Shown piece by piece: positions 24,001-37,130 of a DNA stretch of 64,000 nt. This stretch comes from Aphelocoma coerulescens (lineage: Eukaryota > Chordata > Aves > Passeriformes > Corvidae): positions 10,368,001 through 10,432,000 of the forward strand of contig NC_091013.1 of the NCBI RefSeq assembly GCF_041296385.1, in the 5' to 3' direction. The notes below the pieces were generated by a model. That model ran no database searches and was not told where the DNA came from. It was given only the letters and a program-made list of their open reading frames with translations. How positions within the stretch are numbered: position 1 is the first letter of the stretch; every line of letters starts with the position of its first letter. A program made the translations under genes and the position numbers.

Positions 24001-27000
24001 GTAAGTATAAGTAATTGCTAAGTAACCCTGTCCACACCCAATCTTTGGTGCTTTATTTTATTGTATGATTTTTAAAATTATTGTTATTGGAACAGGAACA
24101 AAACCAAGTAAAATTTAGCTGTTGCATTCAACGTTAGAACCAAAAACCTTGAGGTCTCATTGGGTCTGTACTCCATGTAGTTAATATTTCAGTTTAATTA
24201 GCTAAACAGTGAATACTGTCCAATAGTTAGATAATGTAGTTAAGAAAAATCAAATTTTGTATTGTTAGTATGACTTTAAATATTACTGTGTGGTTTCTTC
24301 AGTGCTTGAAATATTGCTGCCTGTTTGTTCAATACTTGCAACAGCAAAATCCTTTGGAATCAGTGGAATTTTTCCAACACAGAATTGACATAAGAAGAGA
24401 ATAAGATTAAGTTGTAAGTCTAAGTACATGAATGAGTTATCAGCTTTTGCAGAATAATGTTTGTGTGAGGAAAGCCTTGTAAAAAATCATGCTCAAGTGC
24501 TGTATATAATTATAGCAATTCCAAATTGTCATCCAGGATGAAGAGAAGACTACATTTCCATTTTCCCGTGATTATTTAGGGAAAGGAAATTTTTTTTAAA
24601 AACAGTAAATATTAGCCTAAAGAGGCTGGAAATTGCCTGCAGTCAGCTATAAGAAAGAAGCTTAGAGGGAGAATCAGGGCAGTGGCTCTGGCTATATGTT
24701 CTGAATTTTCCTCTGTAGGAATCCATTTATCTCTTTCCAGGTCAGAGGATATGTAACAACACCATATCCATAACCTGCTATTGGCTTCTGTAAAATCACA
24801 TCTATTTAAAATTTTTATACATTCAAAGGTATTATATATTATCAGCATTTGTATACACACCCATATGCACACACACAAATATTCTTACTAGCTTGTGAAA
24901 ATTAGGGTGTTTTCTGTTTCCTAGCAAGGCAGTAGAGCTGGGTAGTGAAGCATAAAACAGTGAAGTGTTGGATCAAAGGAAGCACAGAACTGGTAATAGG
25001 ATGTCAATCAATAGGTGTCAAATACCAGTAGGCTGTTTCTTTTACCACTTCTGATTTAGTACCAGTAGATTAAAGTCAGTCTGAATATTGAAGCACAAAA
25101 CGTGCCAATCTAATTGTCATTCTTCATTTGAAACAATCCCTTCTGCACAAAAAACATGGACTATGTAAATCAAGGCTAATGAGCCCCTACTTGATCCTTG
25201 TTAATGAACTTTTTTTCATTAATAGATTGGATGGAGAAACAGTGGTCTACCTCAGGAAGTTTACTGGGAAATGACTTCCTTTTTGTTCTTCTTAATGCTT
25301 TACATGTGGGCTAGCTTTATCTGATTTATATCCATAAGTAATCTGTTCTTCACCCACATATATTTGGTATTATTGGAGTTGACACCAACTTTAATAATAT
25401 TGATTACTGAGGTTACAAGTAAGTACTACCACAGGTTTAATTTAACTGAACTATTAAATTGTTATGAGACGCATTTGTGGGCACAGTTCCATCTTCCTCC
25501 AAAATAAATCTCTTAGAAGAGGCGAATGGGTCTTGCACATTCGTGGGCTTTTGGAAGGGTATAGGTTTGATCTGAGCCTGCTTAATGAATATTTATTTCC
25601 AGGGAAAAGCATTCATCATTGTCATTATCCTGCAGTAAAAATAGAAAAAGTAGTGCATAAATTGTTCAGCAGCTGGTTGGAAAAGGTTTGAAATTAAATT
25701 GTCGTTGATTTTTTTTCTCTGACAGATTTGCATGAATCAAATTACAAAACTGTCATGAATAGCTCTGTGTTTTAAAACTGAGATTTTTATTTTTTTTTCA
25801 CTCTCATTCAGAAAGAATCCATTTTAATTAGTCCGTAAAAGGAAAAATAAGTTTATTTACAAATAATATTGAATGCAAATTAAAAATTGCTAATATCAAT
25901 TGTCATAGATAATTCAAGAACTAACTTTTTATATCAAAGACGTGAAGTTAGTAAAATATGAGGTTTTGCAGCAGAAATCTGGTAGCTTCTAACATTTAGT
26001 AAACTGTAATACTTTAATGAGCACTTCAGTATATCTGCTCAAATCAGCTCCTAGGAATGTTTTTCTATTCATTTTAAGCTTTAGGCAGTGGAAAAGTCAG
26101 ATAGAGAAACCAAATCTTGTCACTTTATCTCACAAAGTGAGCACTGCAATGTGTTCATTATCCCATTACAAGGCCTTTTGAATACTTAGACATTACCTCA
26201 GCTTTTCTTTATCACTGTACTGACATATTTAACAAAAATTTAAATATTACACTGTCAGTGATGAAACTCGAGTTGATTGTTCAGAAAATGGTGCTTCACA
26301 GATTGATGGATTAGTAAAGCTGGCCTTATATACTCTCAAAATAGGACAACTGTTGTTATAAGCACAGATGTTATTTCTGTCTGCTACTGATGATGTTCAT
26401 ATTGATGGAGTTCACAATCTTTGAGCTACCTGTATGGAATGGGTTGTGATTACAATGGATTTCATTGCATGAACAAACTTAGAGATAAAATGCCTTCAGA
26501 TTTTAGCTAATTAGCCTTCCTTGCAAATGATGTTTCAAATGTTTCCTAAAAGTGAAATTAGTGGAAACATTTGCAGATATTCTACTTAGTATGGTTATAC
26601 TGTTCATACTAAGAGCAAGTTTTCCTGTGTAATGACTATCTCATGCAAGCTACTTGACTTGTTCGAGCTCCAGATTATTCACTGGGAGATGCATATGCTG
26701 AAATAAATACACTGATTAACCAGAGAATAAAACTAGCAAATATTTGTCTTTGCTAACATATAGGAAAAGTGTGTTAAAATGAAGCAGTATACCTGGAATT
26801 GAAGAAGTCTAATTTATAACCATATGTGAAAAAGTTGTTAGCAAGATTTTTAAGGATCACTGTCATAGTCATGGCATAGTTGTGCCTATTCATTACTTAA
26901 TTCTATTAACTTTGAATTCAAAAATTATTTCCTGAGGTTACTGGCATTATATAATTGTACTGCAGACCTGCAGTAGGGCCCATACATATTAGTGTTACTT

Positions 27001-28254
27001 TTATTATTTTTTAAAATTATTCTTAATTTTGGCGGGAACATCTTATTGTAGAATATGATGATCCATTTAGCTATCATATTTTTCAATGATGTAATGGTTT
27101 TAATATGGAAAGCCATCTGGCTCTGAGGAAGAGATTTCTTATATATGTAAGATATATGTATATCTTGCATAATCACTCTAACAATTCTGTTTCTGGCTCA
27201 TATGTTCATTTGTACTTCCCATAGGGCTTTTATTTAGTTCATTAAAAATTGGGTTTTTCCTGGGTTGTTTTTTAAATATAGATATTTTAGTGCTCTGATT
27301 AATCTTCTTTTTTTCTCTTCTTTTTTCCTTTGGTAATCCTTCATCTACTGACAGATAGAGCAGGTTTTTTGCACTGTTTTCTCCCATGTCATATATCAGA
27401 ATATAGGAATTTATTTTACACATCAAACATCCATGATTCTGGCACCTAGAATCCGCTTTCAAGATGGTTTATGAAGTCAGTAATACCCATACCAGATATT
27501 GTAACTCAGAATTCTATACAGCTTTTAAAATTGTAATTAATTTGTGGAATTTTTCCACCTGTTCATGGCTAATAACAACTGTGCTGTTACTGGGTTTCAT
27601 GTTGGTACAAAAAAGCATGAAATATTGTAATGAATCTGCTATACATATAATTATAAAACATCATTCCACAAATGTTTGGAATGTCAAAAAAATGTATTTC
27701 TAATTTTACACATTGGAATAGGTATTTGGTGTGTACTAAGTGATTCTTATCAAGAAGTTTCGCGTAATGTGAAATTCAGAGTGATTTTCCGCTGCAGCTC
27801 AATAAAACCCAATTAACCATAACTTAGAACTGAGTGTGCTCACATGCACTCTCCAAATAGATCTGACAGTAACACTGTGCTTGGTGACAGATTTGTACAC
27901 AAATAGCCAAGGAACTGAATTTTTACAGGAAGTTGTCTTTCTCTGGCAGATAAAGACAAATTCCACGTAGTGAAAATGAACTGAGGCTTGAGTCTCCAGC
28001 ACTCGGATTTCTCTTTTTAAGAGCAGTGAGATGGATCAGTCCCTAAAGGCTACTGTCACTTCAGCTGCTAATGATTTTCTGTTATCCTTTTTTTCTAAAA
28101 AATTAAAGCTTTGTACACCTCTGTTAACCATGTTACAAAATCTCCCAAGGCATTGTAGATAACTGCTTACAGATCATTCTCTTCAACATGAAAGATAGAT
28201 GGGGAATGCATTTGAAATATATATGTGTACACATGCATATATACATGGTTTCTC

Positions 28255-28410
28255 TTTTTTTTTTTTTTTTAGTTTTGGACATTCTTATACTCATTTACAG
28301 CACATCATCTATATCAACTTGTTCTGCCTGTCGCAGCTGTGCTTTAAACAAAACCAAAAATCTGACATAGAAATTCTGTACCTTGTTCATAGACCACTAA
28401 TTACATTAAG
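28255..28410 (+). other. Possible pseudoexon in intron 42
   Basis: A 16-T tract followed by AG (28271-28272) forms a strong acceptor-like signal. 138 nt later aag|gtatat (28411) resembles a donor. The enclosed 28273-28410 has a stop (taa) at codon 25 in the dystrophin frame. No coding similarity to dystrophin. Usage is unknown; it is more likely a silent pseudoexon than a real exon. Confidence 0.25.
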
Positions 28411-31400
28411 GTATATATCACTTACCAATTCTGAAGTGCATAGATGTATTTCATCTATTTTTAATATTTAGAAAATTGTTCTACTTGGTTGAAAAAGCCT
28501 ACAATTTCAATGTACATAGGCACATACATTACTCTTCATTTGGTTGCTTAAACATGTTGAACACAAGAAGTGCCTTGTTGGGTGGCTCAGATGAGCTGAT
28601 ATTCAAACCTAGTGAAAAGAAGGTCACTTCACTGGAGTGCTTAAGTATGTCCTGGCAGATTATAACATTTTAATTACACTTTCTCCTGTTCTTTAAATAT
28701 GCAAATTTATAGTCATGGATGAGGTTTTGTGAAGATGCTGCTTCCTTTATATTCATGGGATATAATCTTGGAATATTTAGAAGCACTTTATGTTTTTATC
28801 ATCTGATATTTCTTATACTGAGATTAATAGCATAGAATATCTGAATTATCCATGTCCTGAGGATGTAAAACAAAGACTTAAGTAGACCTGAGTAAGGAAC
28901 ACAGAGTGTGAGACATTTTTCTGGGAAAGTCAAATGAGGTTTGTTGAGTAATGACACAGACCCAGCCAGCTTTCACTCCACATGATAGATTGCTGACAAG
29001 GAGGAAATCTGTACCTTATTGTGACTCATTCCAGAGACAAGACATCTACCTTTCTCTTTTGATTTATAAATATTCATTTAGTCTGCTAAATGTAAGTCAC
29101 GGTTCTCAAGACCTAAAAATTCAAATTATTATTCATATGGGGCTTTATGGAATGTATTTTTCTTTTTTTCTCCCAAAGAATAGCATATTATAGTGCTAGA
29201 ACTTTAGGAACACAGAGTATGTTTTATTTTGTTTCGTGGGGTGGTTTTGTACACAATTATTTTGATGCATTGCCTTCACATTTATGTAAAGACTTCAAGT
29301 CTTATATTTTACAAAATATTAAATGCAGTGTAATAGCTTTAATTAGTTAAAAAATTACAACCACATTTTGTCACTTCAAGAGTTATTCAGATTTTTTTAT
29401 TAATTTCTTTGGGTTTTTAAAATATTTATCCAGCAGTTTGGAGGAGAAAACAATTTGGAAAATTATCCCTGCTTCCCTGTTGCTTCATATTAGTACTACC
29501 AGTAATACACTAGTACACTCTGTCATACCCATAGTTATAAAAAACTGTTTTTAAGTCAAAGTCATTACAGTAGAATAGTAGAACTTATTATCTAGCCATT
29601 AGATGGTGTGGACTGTGTGTTTATTAAAAAAAAAAATAAAATTAAACCCCATTTGTTGAATCAGAATTCATAAATGCTGAACAAAGAGGAAATGATAAAT
29701 ACAATCTACATGGCTATCATAAAAGTTTCTTTATTAAGAAAAAATAGGAATTGCAGGGTTGAAATCCAAGTCAGCATTCACAGCAGACAAGTATTAGACT
29801 CCAGGAGTTAAAGAAAGGCAGGAGAGAGAGAAGGCCTCACTACTCATGGACTGGGAAGTGCTTCAGTTTGGTTCAAACTGCCCATGAAATGTGTCCAGTT
29901 TATAAATGACTTTCTAAGATTAACAACTTCTTTCTAGTAACTACACATATCTCTGCAGTTTTGATTATACTACATTTTATACATGGAGGGTTACTAGTAG
30001 AGCAACACTTTAAAACCAGAATCAAAATTAGTATGGTTTGATGCAGTTTTAAAATGGTTTGATAGTGTTCAGTAAATTGGAACAAATTGAAAATTACTAT
30101 TTTGTTTGATTAAAACCTGGAAAAAAGAATGAATGACCAAAAAAAATCAGCAGTGCTAAGCAATGGAGCAGAACAATGATAGGAAAACAGTGGGAGATGG
30201 TTAAAATATAAGGCATGGTAAAAAAGCTCAATGACACACCTGTTACTTAAGAATTTAGTATAACTCAGCTTAATATGCTCTGAATTTTATCTTCAAAATA
30301 TTTTCTCAGTGTCTGTTTTTATCCAGAAAGCAGCTGTTCTGTAATTTTTTTTTTAATTAATTTTAAAAATTAAAAACACTTCCTCAGTAGGTAGTACAGC
30401 TTGGCTGTATATATCATACTTAATTTTAAATGAATATTAAATAATTTAAAAAAAATTAGAAAATATTTAGAGAAGAGCATGTAGAAAAGACCTTAATGAG
30501 AGGAGATGAAAGTAATGAGATTTTTGGAGATGTAAGATTAATTTGTTTAAATTAAAAGTTACTTTATATTAAAGGACATAGATTTTTGATTTTTTTTTTC
30601 CTTCTAAGTTGTTGCTGAAGCTCTGTGATATTCCATGTCTAAAGCTCCAAATGTTAAAGCTATGATTTAGTTAAATCAATGAGTGTGAAGTTTCTTTTGC
30701 TGAATGTCTATCTTACATTTCTTTTGATTCACTTGTATAGATTGCAAGACATTTGTTTATTTCATTCTAGGAGACTTGAATAGTGAAAAAGAAACCCGTT
30801 ATTTTTCAAGTTTAACCAAAAACCATCAAGGGACGTGCTTTTTTTCTTTACTGTCATGTCCCAGGGAGATGAGATTTTGCAGTGTAATTTTTGTACCAAG
30901 TTTATGCTTTTTGCCAACCAAGTGAAATAAATGGCCAATATTTTTGGTTTGCCAGATCATTGTTTTTCTGTTGGTATTAAAGATTTTCACCCTGCATCTT
31001 GCTCAGTTCTTCTGCAACTTCTCACAGTGATCAGATTGTACACCACAAAATCATCTCAGTACCTCAGCAGGCTCCACCTGGGATTGCAGGGCTCAGGCTT
31101 CTTTCCTGGTGGTTGCTCCAAGGAATGGTTTCTGAATTGGGAAGTAAAGGGAAATGAAAGGTCAGGAAATGTAAATACTGACATGCAGAACTTTTTTTGA
31201 GTCAATAGCACTTTGTTTCCCCTCCTACCTTCCTCAGATATATTTCATTCAGTCGGCAAAGAAAGGATGGACATTTAGTTATTAAACCAGGTTATTGTAA
31301 AATTACTCTTATTATCAATGTTATTGTTTAATTAGCATTTTGTACTACCTTCTTTTGCTTATGAACAATTATTTGATATTTATAAAAACGATGTTTTGTT

Positions 31401-31428
31401 TTTATTTTTTAAAATCTTGATATTACAG

Positions 31429-31601
31429 AGCATTAAGGATAGCCTGGGGAGACTGCAGGGTCATGTAGAAATTATTAACAACAAGAAGACACCGGCTTTG
31501 CAAAATGTTACACCAAAGGAAGCAGAAAATATACAAGAAAAGCTGACTCAACTTAATTTTGAATGGGAGAAAGTTAACCAGATGTACAGGGACCGACAGG
31601 C
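31429..31601 (+). CDS. DMD: Dystrophin exon 43 (about repeat R17)
   Basis: 57 codons plus two bases (gc), entering in phase 0 and leaving with two bases carried over. It begins SIKDSLGRLQG and ends FEWEKVNQMYRDRQ, with donor gc|gtaagt, a near-perfect consensus. Length of 173 nt equals human exon 43. IKDSL, KKT.ALQ, TP.E and WEKVN.MY.DRQ align with human; about 33 of 57 residues agree. It lies in repeat R17, needed in mammals for neuronal nitric oxide synthase binding. The split codon gc|a encodes alanine, where human has glycine as I recall. Confidence 0.96.
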
Positions 31602-33485
31602 GTAAGTAACTTATAAAACTTGCTCTTTCTGATGGCCTTCATTAATATTTGGCCTACTGTTGATGATTGGGTTTTTTCCTTCTTTTTTGTGGGAGTATGT
31701 TTTAAAGTCACAAATAATTCTTTTTTCTAACTAAGCATAGAGCATTTATATAGAATTTTAATTTAATTTGTAGGCATTTGTGTAAAACTGAAAATATTTT
31801 GACCAGCTATCACTTGCGTTGGACCACAATCTCACATCATATTGCAAACATTCTTATATCATTATAAATGATGTACATTTACCCTGAGATAGTTTTAGGC
31901 ATTTAGTCCTTTGTACCTTTGTTACTGATTTAAAAATTTGAATATGTGATGCCTGCATTAGAGTAAAACCCCTTTTGACTGAAGAGGATTTATGAGTTTG
32001 AGGAACATTTCTCACTTTAGGTCTAATGAGCATAGCTAGAACTGTTAGCAGCTCTAAATTCAGCATTGTCCTTTTATAAATATTTACATTACACTTTATA
32101 CAGCAAGGCTGAACAATCAAGAGAAGTATAGAAAGGCATTAAAATTATCATAAATAAAGCTTTCATCTTCTACGATATCATAGAATTTTTTTTTTCTACT
32201 GGTATATTATTCTGATGTTGTAATCTGGAAATCATACACTAAATATAGCCAAACCTATCTAATATTTCAGGCATGGTTCATGTTTAGGAGCACCACAAAG
32301 GCTAATGACCCAGTAACTTATTTGTACTCTGTAGCAGGTAACCAGTGTGTTCCAGTTTTGGCATTGTGCAGTAAAAGACATAGGTTTATAGTTCCTCCTA
32401 ATTTTTTTTTACTTAGATGATGTATCAGATGTTACTGGCAGTGATACATTACTTGCTATGATTTATGAGATATACCTTTTTTCCAGCATGAGTTTAAGAA
32501 TTATGAATTTAAGAATTTAAGAGTTAACAAATAACTTTGCCTTAGATAAAAAGTCACAGTTTCAAGCATTTGTTGAATTACCACAGAAAATTCTTTGACA
32601 ATTCTTCTGAGAATGAACAACAATAATCTGATGATGAAAATCATTATATATATCACTAGTTCCATTTATTGAAACTTTCCATTTGTAGGAATTTTACAAA
32701 ATTGGCTCTTCAGGCAATGCCTAAAACTTGCCATTAAAAGTTTTATTTGATTAAAAGCTTTATTGTCAAAAGACAATAGATTGATATGTGATAGAATATC
32801 ACTTTTTGCACTACATATATGTTTGGATATATCACTTAGCTAAGAAAATGTTGTTAAAAAGTTTGTCATTATTATACAAAAAATTAGCTTGATGTATACA
32901 TAATTATTGCATTTATGATAGAATGAGGTATGATTCTAAACGTGTAAGCAGTAACTGGAAGAAAAAAAAATACTTCATGTGGGTTTAGCCTCCACTGACT
33001 TTGGTCTACAATCCAATCTTTGGTAACTTTTATGTCTTCTTTGTTTAGAAATATTGGTAAACAGCTGTCACTTTGCAGATTTCTACAGTCATATTATTTC
33101 CGTTGTCAGCCAGTCACTAGCTTTGATTCTAGATTCCTGGAGGGAGAAGAGAGTAAAGCTTAAGAAGAATAATAATCAGAGAGGTTAATAGTAAAAAATC
33201 TAAATCAGTAATCTTTGTGTCATTTCTGCTTTGTCTCAATATTTAAAGTGTAAGAAACTGAGACAGATTTATAATCTGGTAAGGTTTACAAATTCTTCTT
33301 CTATGCCTGTTGTTTAGTTGATTTTGTGTTTTTCGAATAGCAAGTCCTGTTCTGGTGTGGTAAGAAAAATCCTTGTTAGTCACGATGCCACGTACAAAAA
33401 TGAAGGATAAGTTAGAAAAGAGATCGAAGAAAATCTGCTCACACAGATAATAAGACCAGGAGACATTTGGTGTTGTGCTTCTCCA

Positions 33486-33635
33486 AGAGGCTGGCTTTTC
33501 CCAAAGTCTTAGTGGTTTGGTACCCCAAGCTCTGAGAAACCTTTGGAATCTCCTTTCCCTAGAGACTGGCTTTGCCCAGCCTGTTACTGTTTTAGTATAC
33601 CAGCCTCTGAGAAACCTTTGGAATCTCCTCCTAGC
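33486..33635. repeat. Imperfect tandem duplication, period 75 bp
   Basis: The core ctctgagaaacctttggaat followed by ctcct occurs at 33530 and again at 33605, and ctggcttt at 33491 and 33566, giving a 75-bp period. The second halves are nearly identical and the first halves more diverged. Because 75 is a multiple of three, long frames stay open across it on both strands (33475-33696 plus, 33243-33674 minus). No known domain is visible. Confidence 0.8.
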
Positions 33636-35739
33636 ATTTTCTGCCACTGGTGCAAGCAATTTACTGTTAGCCAAAAGTTTGTACTATCATCACTAACAAT
33701 CAATTATTTGTTATTTAGGCTATAGTGGTATTTAGCCAGCAGCAGAAGAACTTGTGAGGTGAAATGAATTAGTGTTTGACACGTATTGTGAGGTCATCAG
33801 ATAAAGGCAATAGAGAATTGTAAAGTATGATTACTGTCCAGCTGTCTTTTGGCTGGGTGACTTACCCCTTCTGAGTATGATGGACAGCACCTCAAGGTGA
33901 TGATAAGCTTGACTGCTATCTGATTCACTCACCTTTCTTTTTCTTCTAAATCTTTTGGGTTTGGTGTCAGTCTTATTGGGTAACAGTTAAAGAGGTTTTG
34001 TTTGAACTGTAGATGATCCCTACAGCTTCTGCTGTTTTGTGAGGTGCATTTGGACTGCACATGAATCCAAGGGATGAGGTGAAGGAGGACAATATGGCCT
34101 TTAGGATTTTACTTCCAGCAGTTTGTGTCTGTAAGGAGTGAAAATATCAGTGTAACTCTGCCCTTGAGACATGGGTGAATCTGGGTTTATGAGATATGCT
34201 ATTGATGATGATGCTTAAGGACAGTTTTGGAATTATTATTGGAGCTGTCTTGCTTTCAAGGGAGCGTGTCTAAGTGAATGTGATATTCCATGTTTGAAAG
34301 GTACCAGAAATAAATATACTGTAGCTATGATCATTTCTGCATATTGGTTTTATGAAATCAAAGGCTTGTAATAACATGGAAATTATTATTTAAATAAATA
34401 AAAAGTCAACTATCACCACGGCAGATGGGAGAACAAAGCAACCTTCCTTACCACTGTCATTACTAGCAGAGAGCATACTCTAAATCTCATAGAAGCCATT
34501 AGAAACCTTCATGTTGCATACTTTTGTGTGAAATTGATTTCCTAGAAGTCCTGATCCATATCTAGATACTTTGTAATTAACTCTAGAGTGAGTTCCCTTT
34601 AATTAGAAATAAAAATAGATTTTCAGTTTGCCTTATAGCAGAGCCTGCACCAGTTTGACAGAAATACACTATGAATGGTAAGCACTCAAATAGCTTTACA
34701 AGTGCAGTTCTTCTACTGTATTTGAAAACCTTATTTCACATGGTTACTTTAGCATGTTTCCTATATTTAAATAACAGTTTCTATTGTACTTACTGTAAGA
34801 TAACAGGTGATATTTCGTTGAAAAAATTAAGCAAAAATGCTGCAGTCATCCTAGAGTATTTTTCCAGTGGCTTTAGAAACCTAGGATGAATGCAAATTTT
34901 TACTCTTTCACAAACACAGTGAAACACTATTCTCCACTTACTATATTTTTAAGTCAAACCTATATCTAAGCACGGTTCTTTGACAGAAGTGAGTTCCTTT
35001 TCTGGTCCAATTAATTTCAGAACATGGTAACTCATTGTGTTTCCAACAGGTAAATGGGAGTGGCATCATCCTACACCAAGTGGAATTTGTTTCCTTGGTT
35101 TCAGTTTTATGAGTGCAAAGCAAACTCCAGGAAACAGTAGTGGCATGATTTGTCTTTTGTGAGCTAAAGAGCAATTTATGATTTAATTTATAACTTTAAT
35201 CTTTGCTTGATACTAAATTTTTATGTTATCTTTTCCAACAGTTGTATTAAGACAATGGAATCTGAATTTTGAAAGGTAAAGTTTCAGTGCCAGTAAGAAC
35301 AGCCATTCAGATGTCGTAGTTTTTTCCTGTCCTTGTACCAGAATTTCACAATACTCTTCCTTCTTTCCAGCAGCCTTAGATACTGGGTTTTTGTATTAGT
35401 CATGATTGTGTAGGAAGTGACATTAACACCCGGTCCCTATGTATCTTAAATGAGAACATATAATTTTGGGGAAAAAGAACCACAATAGAAGATAGACTTT
35501 TAAATTACTGTCTTATATAACTTTTTATCTTATCAGCATACCACTGGTGGAAGCTCTTGTTTGTCTTTTCAGGATATTGTCTTCCCAGGATATTTATGCC
35601 TAAGTCTGGCTTCTGTGAACAAGCGCTGCCTAAAAATAATCCTCCTAAAACTGCCATAAATCACTGAATCAATGAAGTGCAAGAAAGTTTTAAAGAATAG
35701 ATTTTAATTTAAAATATTTTGATAGGAATTGCAAATGAG

Positions 35740-35790
35740 AATGAAAAAAAAGGAAGAAAAAAAAGGAAGAAAAAAAGAGGAAGAAACACA
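35740..35790. repeat. Purine-rich A/GGA tract
   Basis: About 50 nt of nearly pure A and G with aaaaaaaaggaag repeated. A low-complexity polypurine stretch. Confidence 0.8.
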
Positions 35791-37093
35791 AGGCAAAAAA
35801 AATAGAAAAATAAACAAATATAATTCAAAAGCAAAATACTAAAATTTTACAGATATTTTAGACCTTGAATATTTTTGAATCTGTTTCTTGATGATGAATT
35901 AAAATTCTAATGGATCTCTCATATTAATGTCAGGCAACTAATTTTTGCCTTTTTCATGTCTTATTTAAGAATTATCTTCCAGGGCATATATTATAGACTA
36001 TATTAATGCACATCTAATTAATCTCAATTCCACTGAAAATGAAATGTTGTGAGAGAATGTGGTAAAGTTGGTATCAGATATCTTTAGAAAGTGTTTCTTG
36101 ATAATTCTGAAAAGCAGAAAAAGTGATATACTAATCTAATATCAGAAAAGATAGCAAATCCATAAAAATGATAATAAAAAGACATTGACCACTTTATAAG
36201 ATTCACAAACAACTAGAAATTTTTATAGTAACAAGAGCAAACAATAAAGAACTAGTTAATAGGCTTATATTAAGAATTAGTTTCATTTTTGGATAACAGT
36301 ACAACTGTCAACTTTTTCTGAGTAACCTTAAATTAGCTGTTGATTAGCTTGGTAAGGCCTAAGGAAAAAACATTTATGATGCATAAAGAATTGATTCATT
36401 GCCAGAGAAATAATATTTCTAAGACCACATAGTAGCAGATGTCATAATCCCTTACTGATATATTCTGTTGAGAACTAATCCGATTCGTGGATAAAGATAT
36501 TAGAAAAAAGAATTGAGATACATGAATTTTTCAAATATAAGTAACCTGCCTATGTTCTGAATTACTGCAGAACCAGCAAGCCTTGAGTACATGCCTGTCT
36601 ATGGTATCTGAACCAGATCCAGCTTCTGTGCTCTTCTTGCTTAGTAGAAATTATAGAGATATATATCAAGACATCTTCATTCAGCCCAAGTGATGTACTA
36701 AGAGTATAGATACCTTTTCATAGTATATTTTCTTGGAGTAGTATCTGTAAGCAACTGACAAGTGCAAACCCAGGTGTTAAAATAGTGAGGAAATTATTTT
36801 ATTGAATATAGATTTCCAGAAACATTTAGATACCTGAACCCTTCTTTCATGTCCTCAGCCTCTTACTTCAGAGCAGCCCAACTCCCTCACTCATCCCATG
36901 CCAATCTTGTATAGACTTCTCATTAACATTCCACTATAAAACCATGCTTACTTCTGAATCCCCTTGTGACTGTTCATTATACAACCATTTAACCTTGATA
37001 ACCATCCAAACTGAAACCAAAGGATAAAACAAACACATTTAGAACCTCTAAGAAAATGGTTTTGTAGCCTTACTGTCATATCTATCTGAAGGA

Positions 37094-37130
37094 ACATAGA
37101 ATAATAGAATTATTTCAGGTCACTCTTTAA
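37094..37130 (-). mobile_element. Possible old CR1 3' end remnant
   Basis: catagaataatagaattatt followed by tcaggtcactcttt resembles the reverse complement of the CR1 terminal repeat and the bases before it. It is very short and degenerate, so chance similarity is likely. Confidence 0.2.

Larger units (their letters stand above)
23311..31428 (+). other. DMD: Intron 42
   Basis: 8.1 kb. Near its 5' end it holds a sense-oriented CR1 fragment split by a minus-strand SINE. The rest is AT-rich unique sequence with T- and A-runs (28255-28270, 29627-29638) and a possible pseudoexon (28273-28410). The acceptor before exon 43 is cttgatattacag, preceded by T-rich sequence. Confidence 0.87.
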
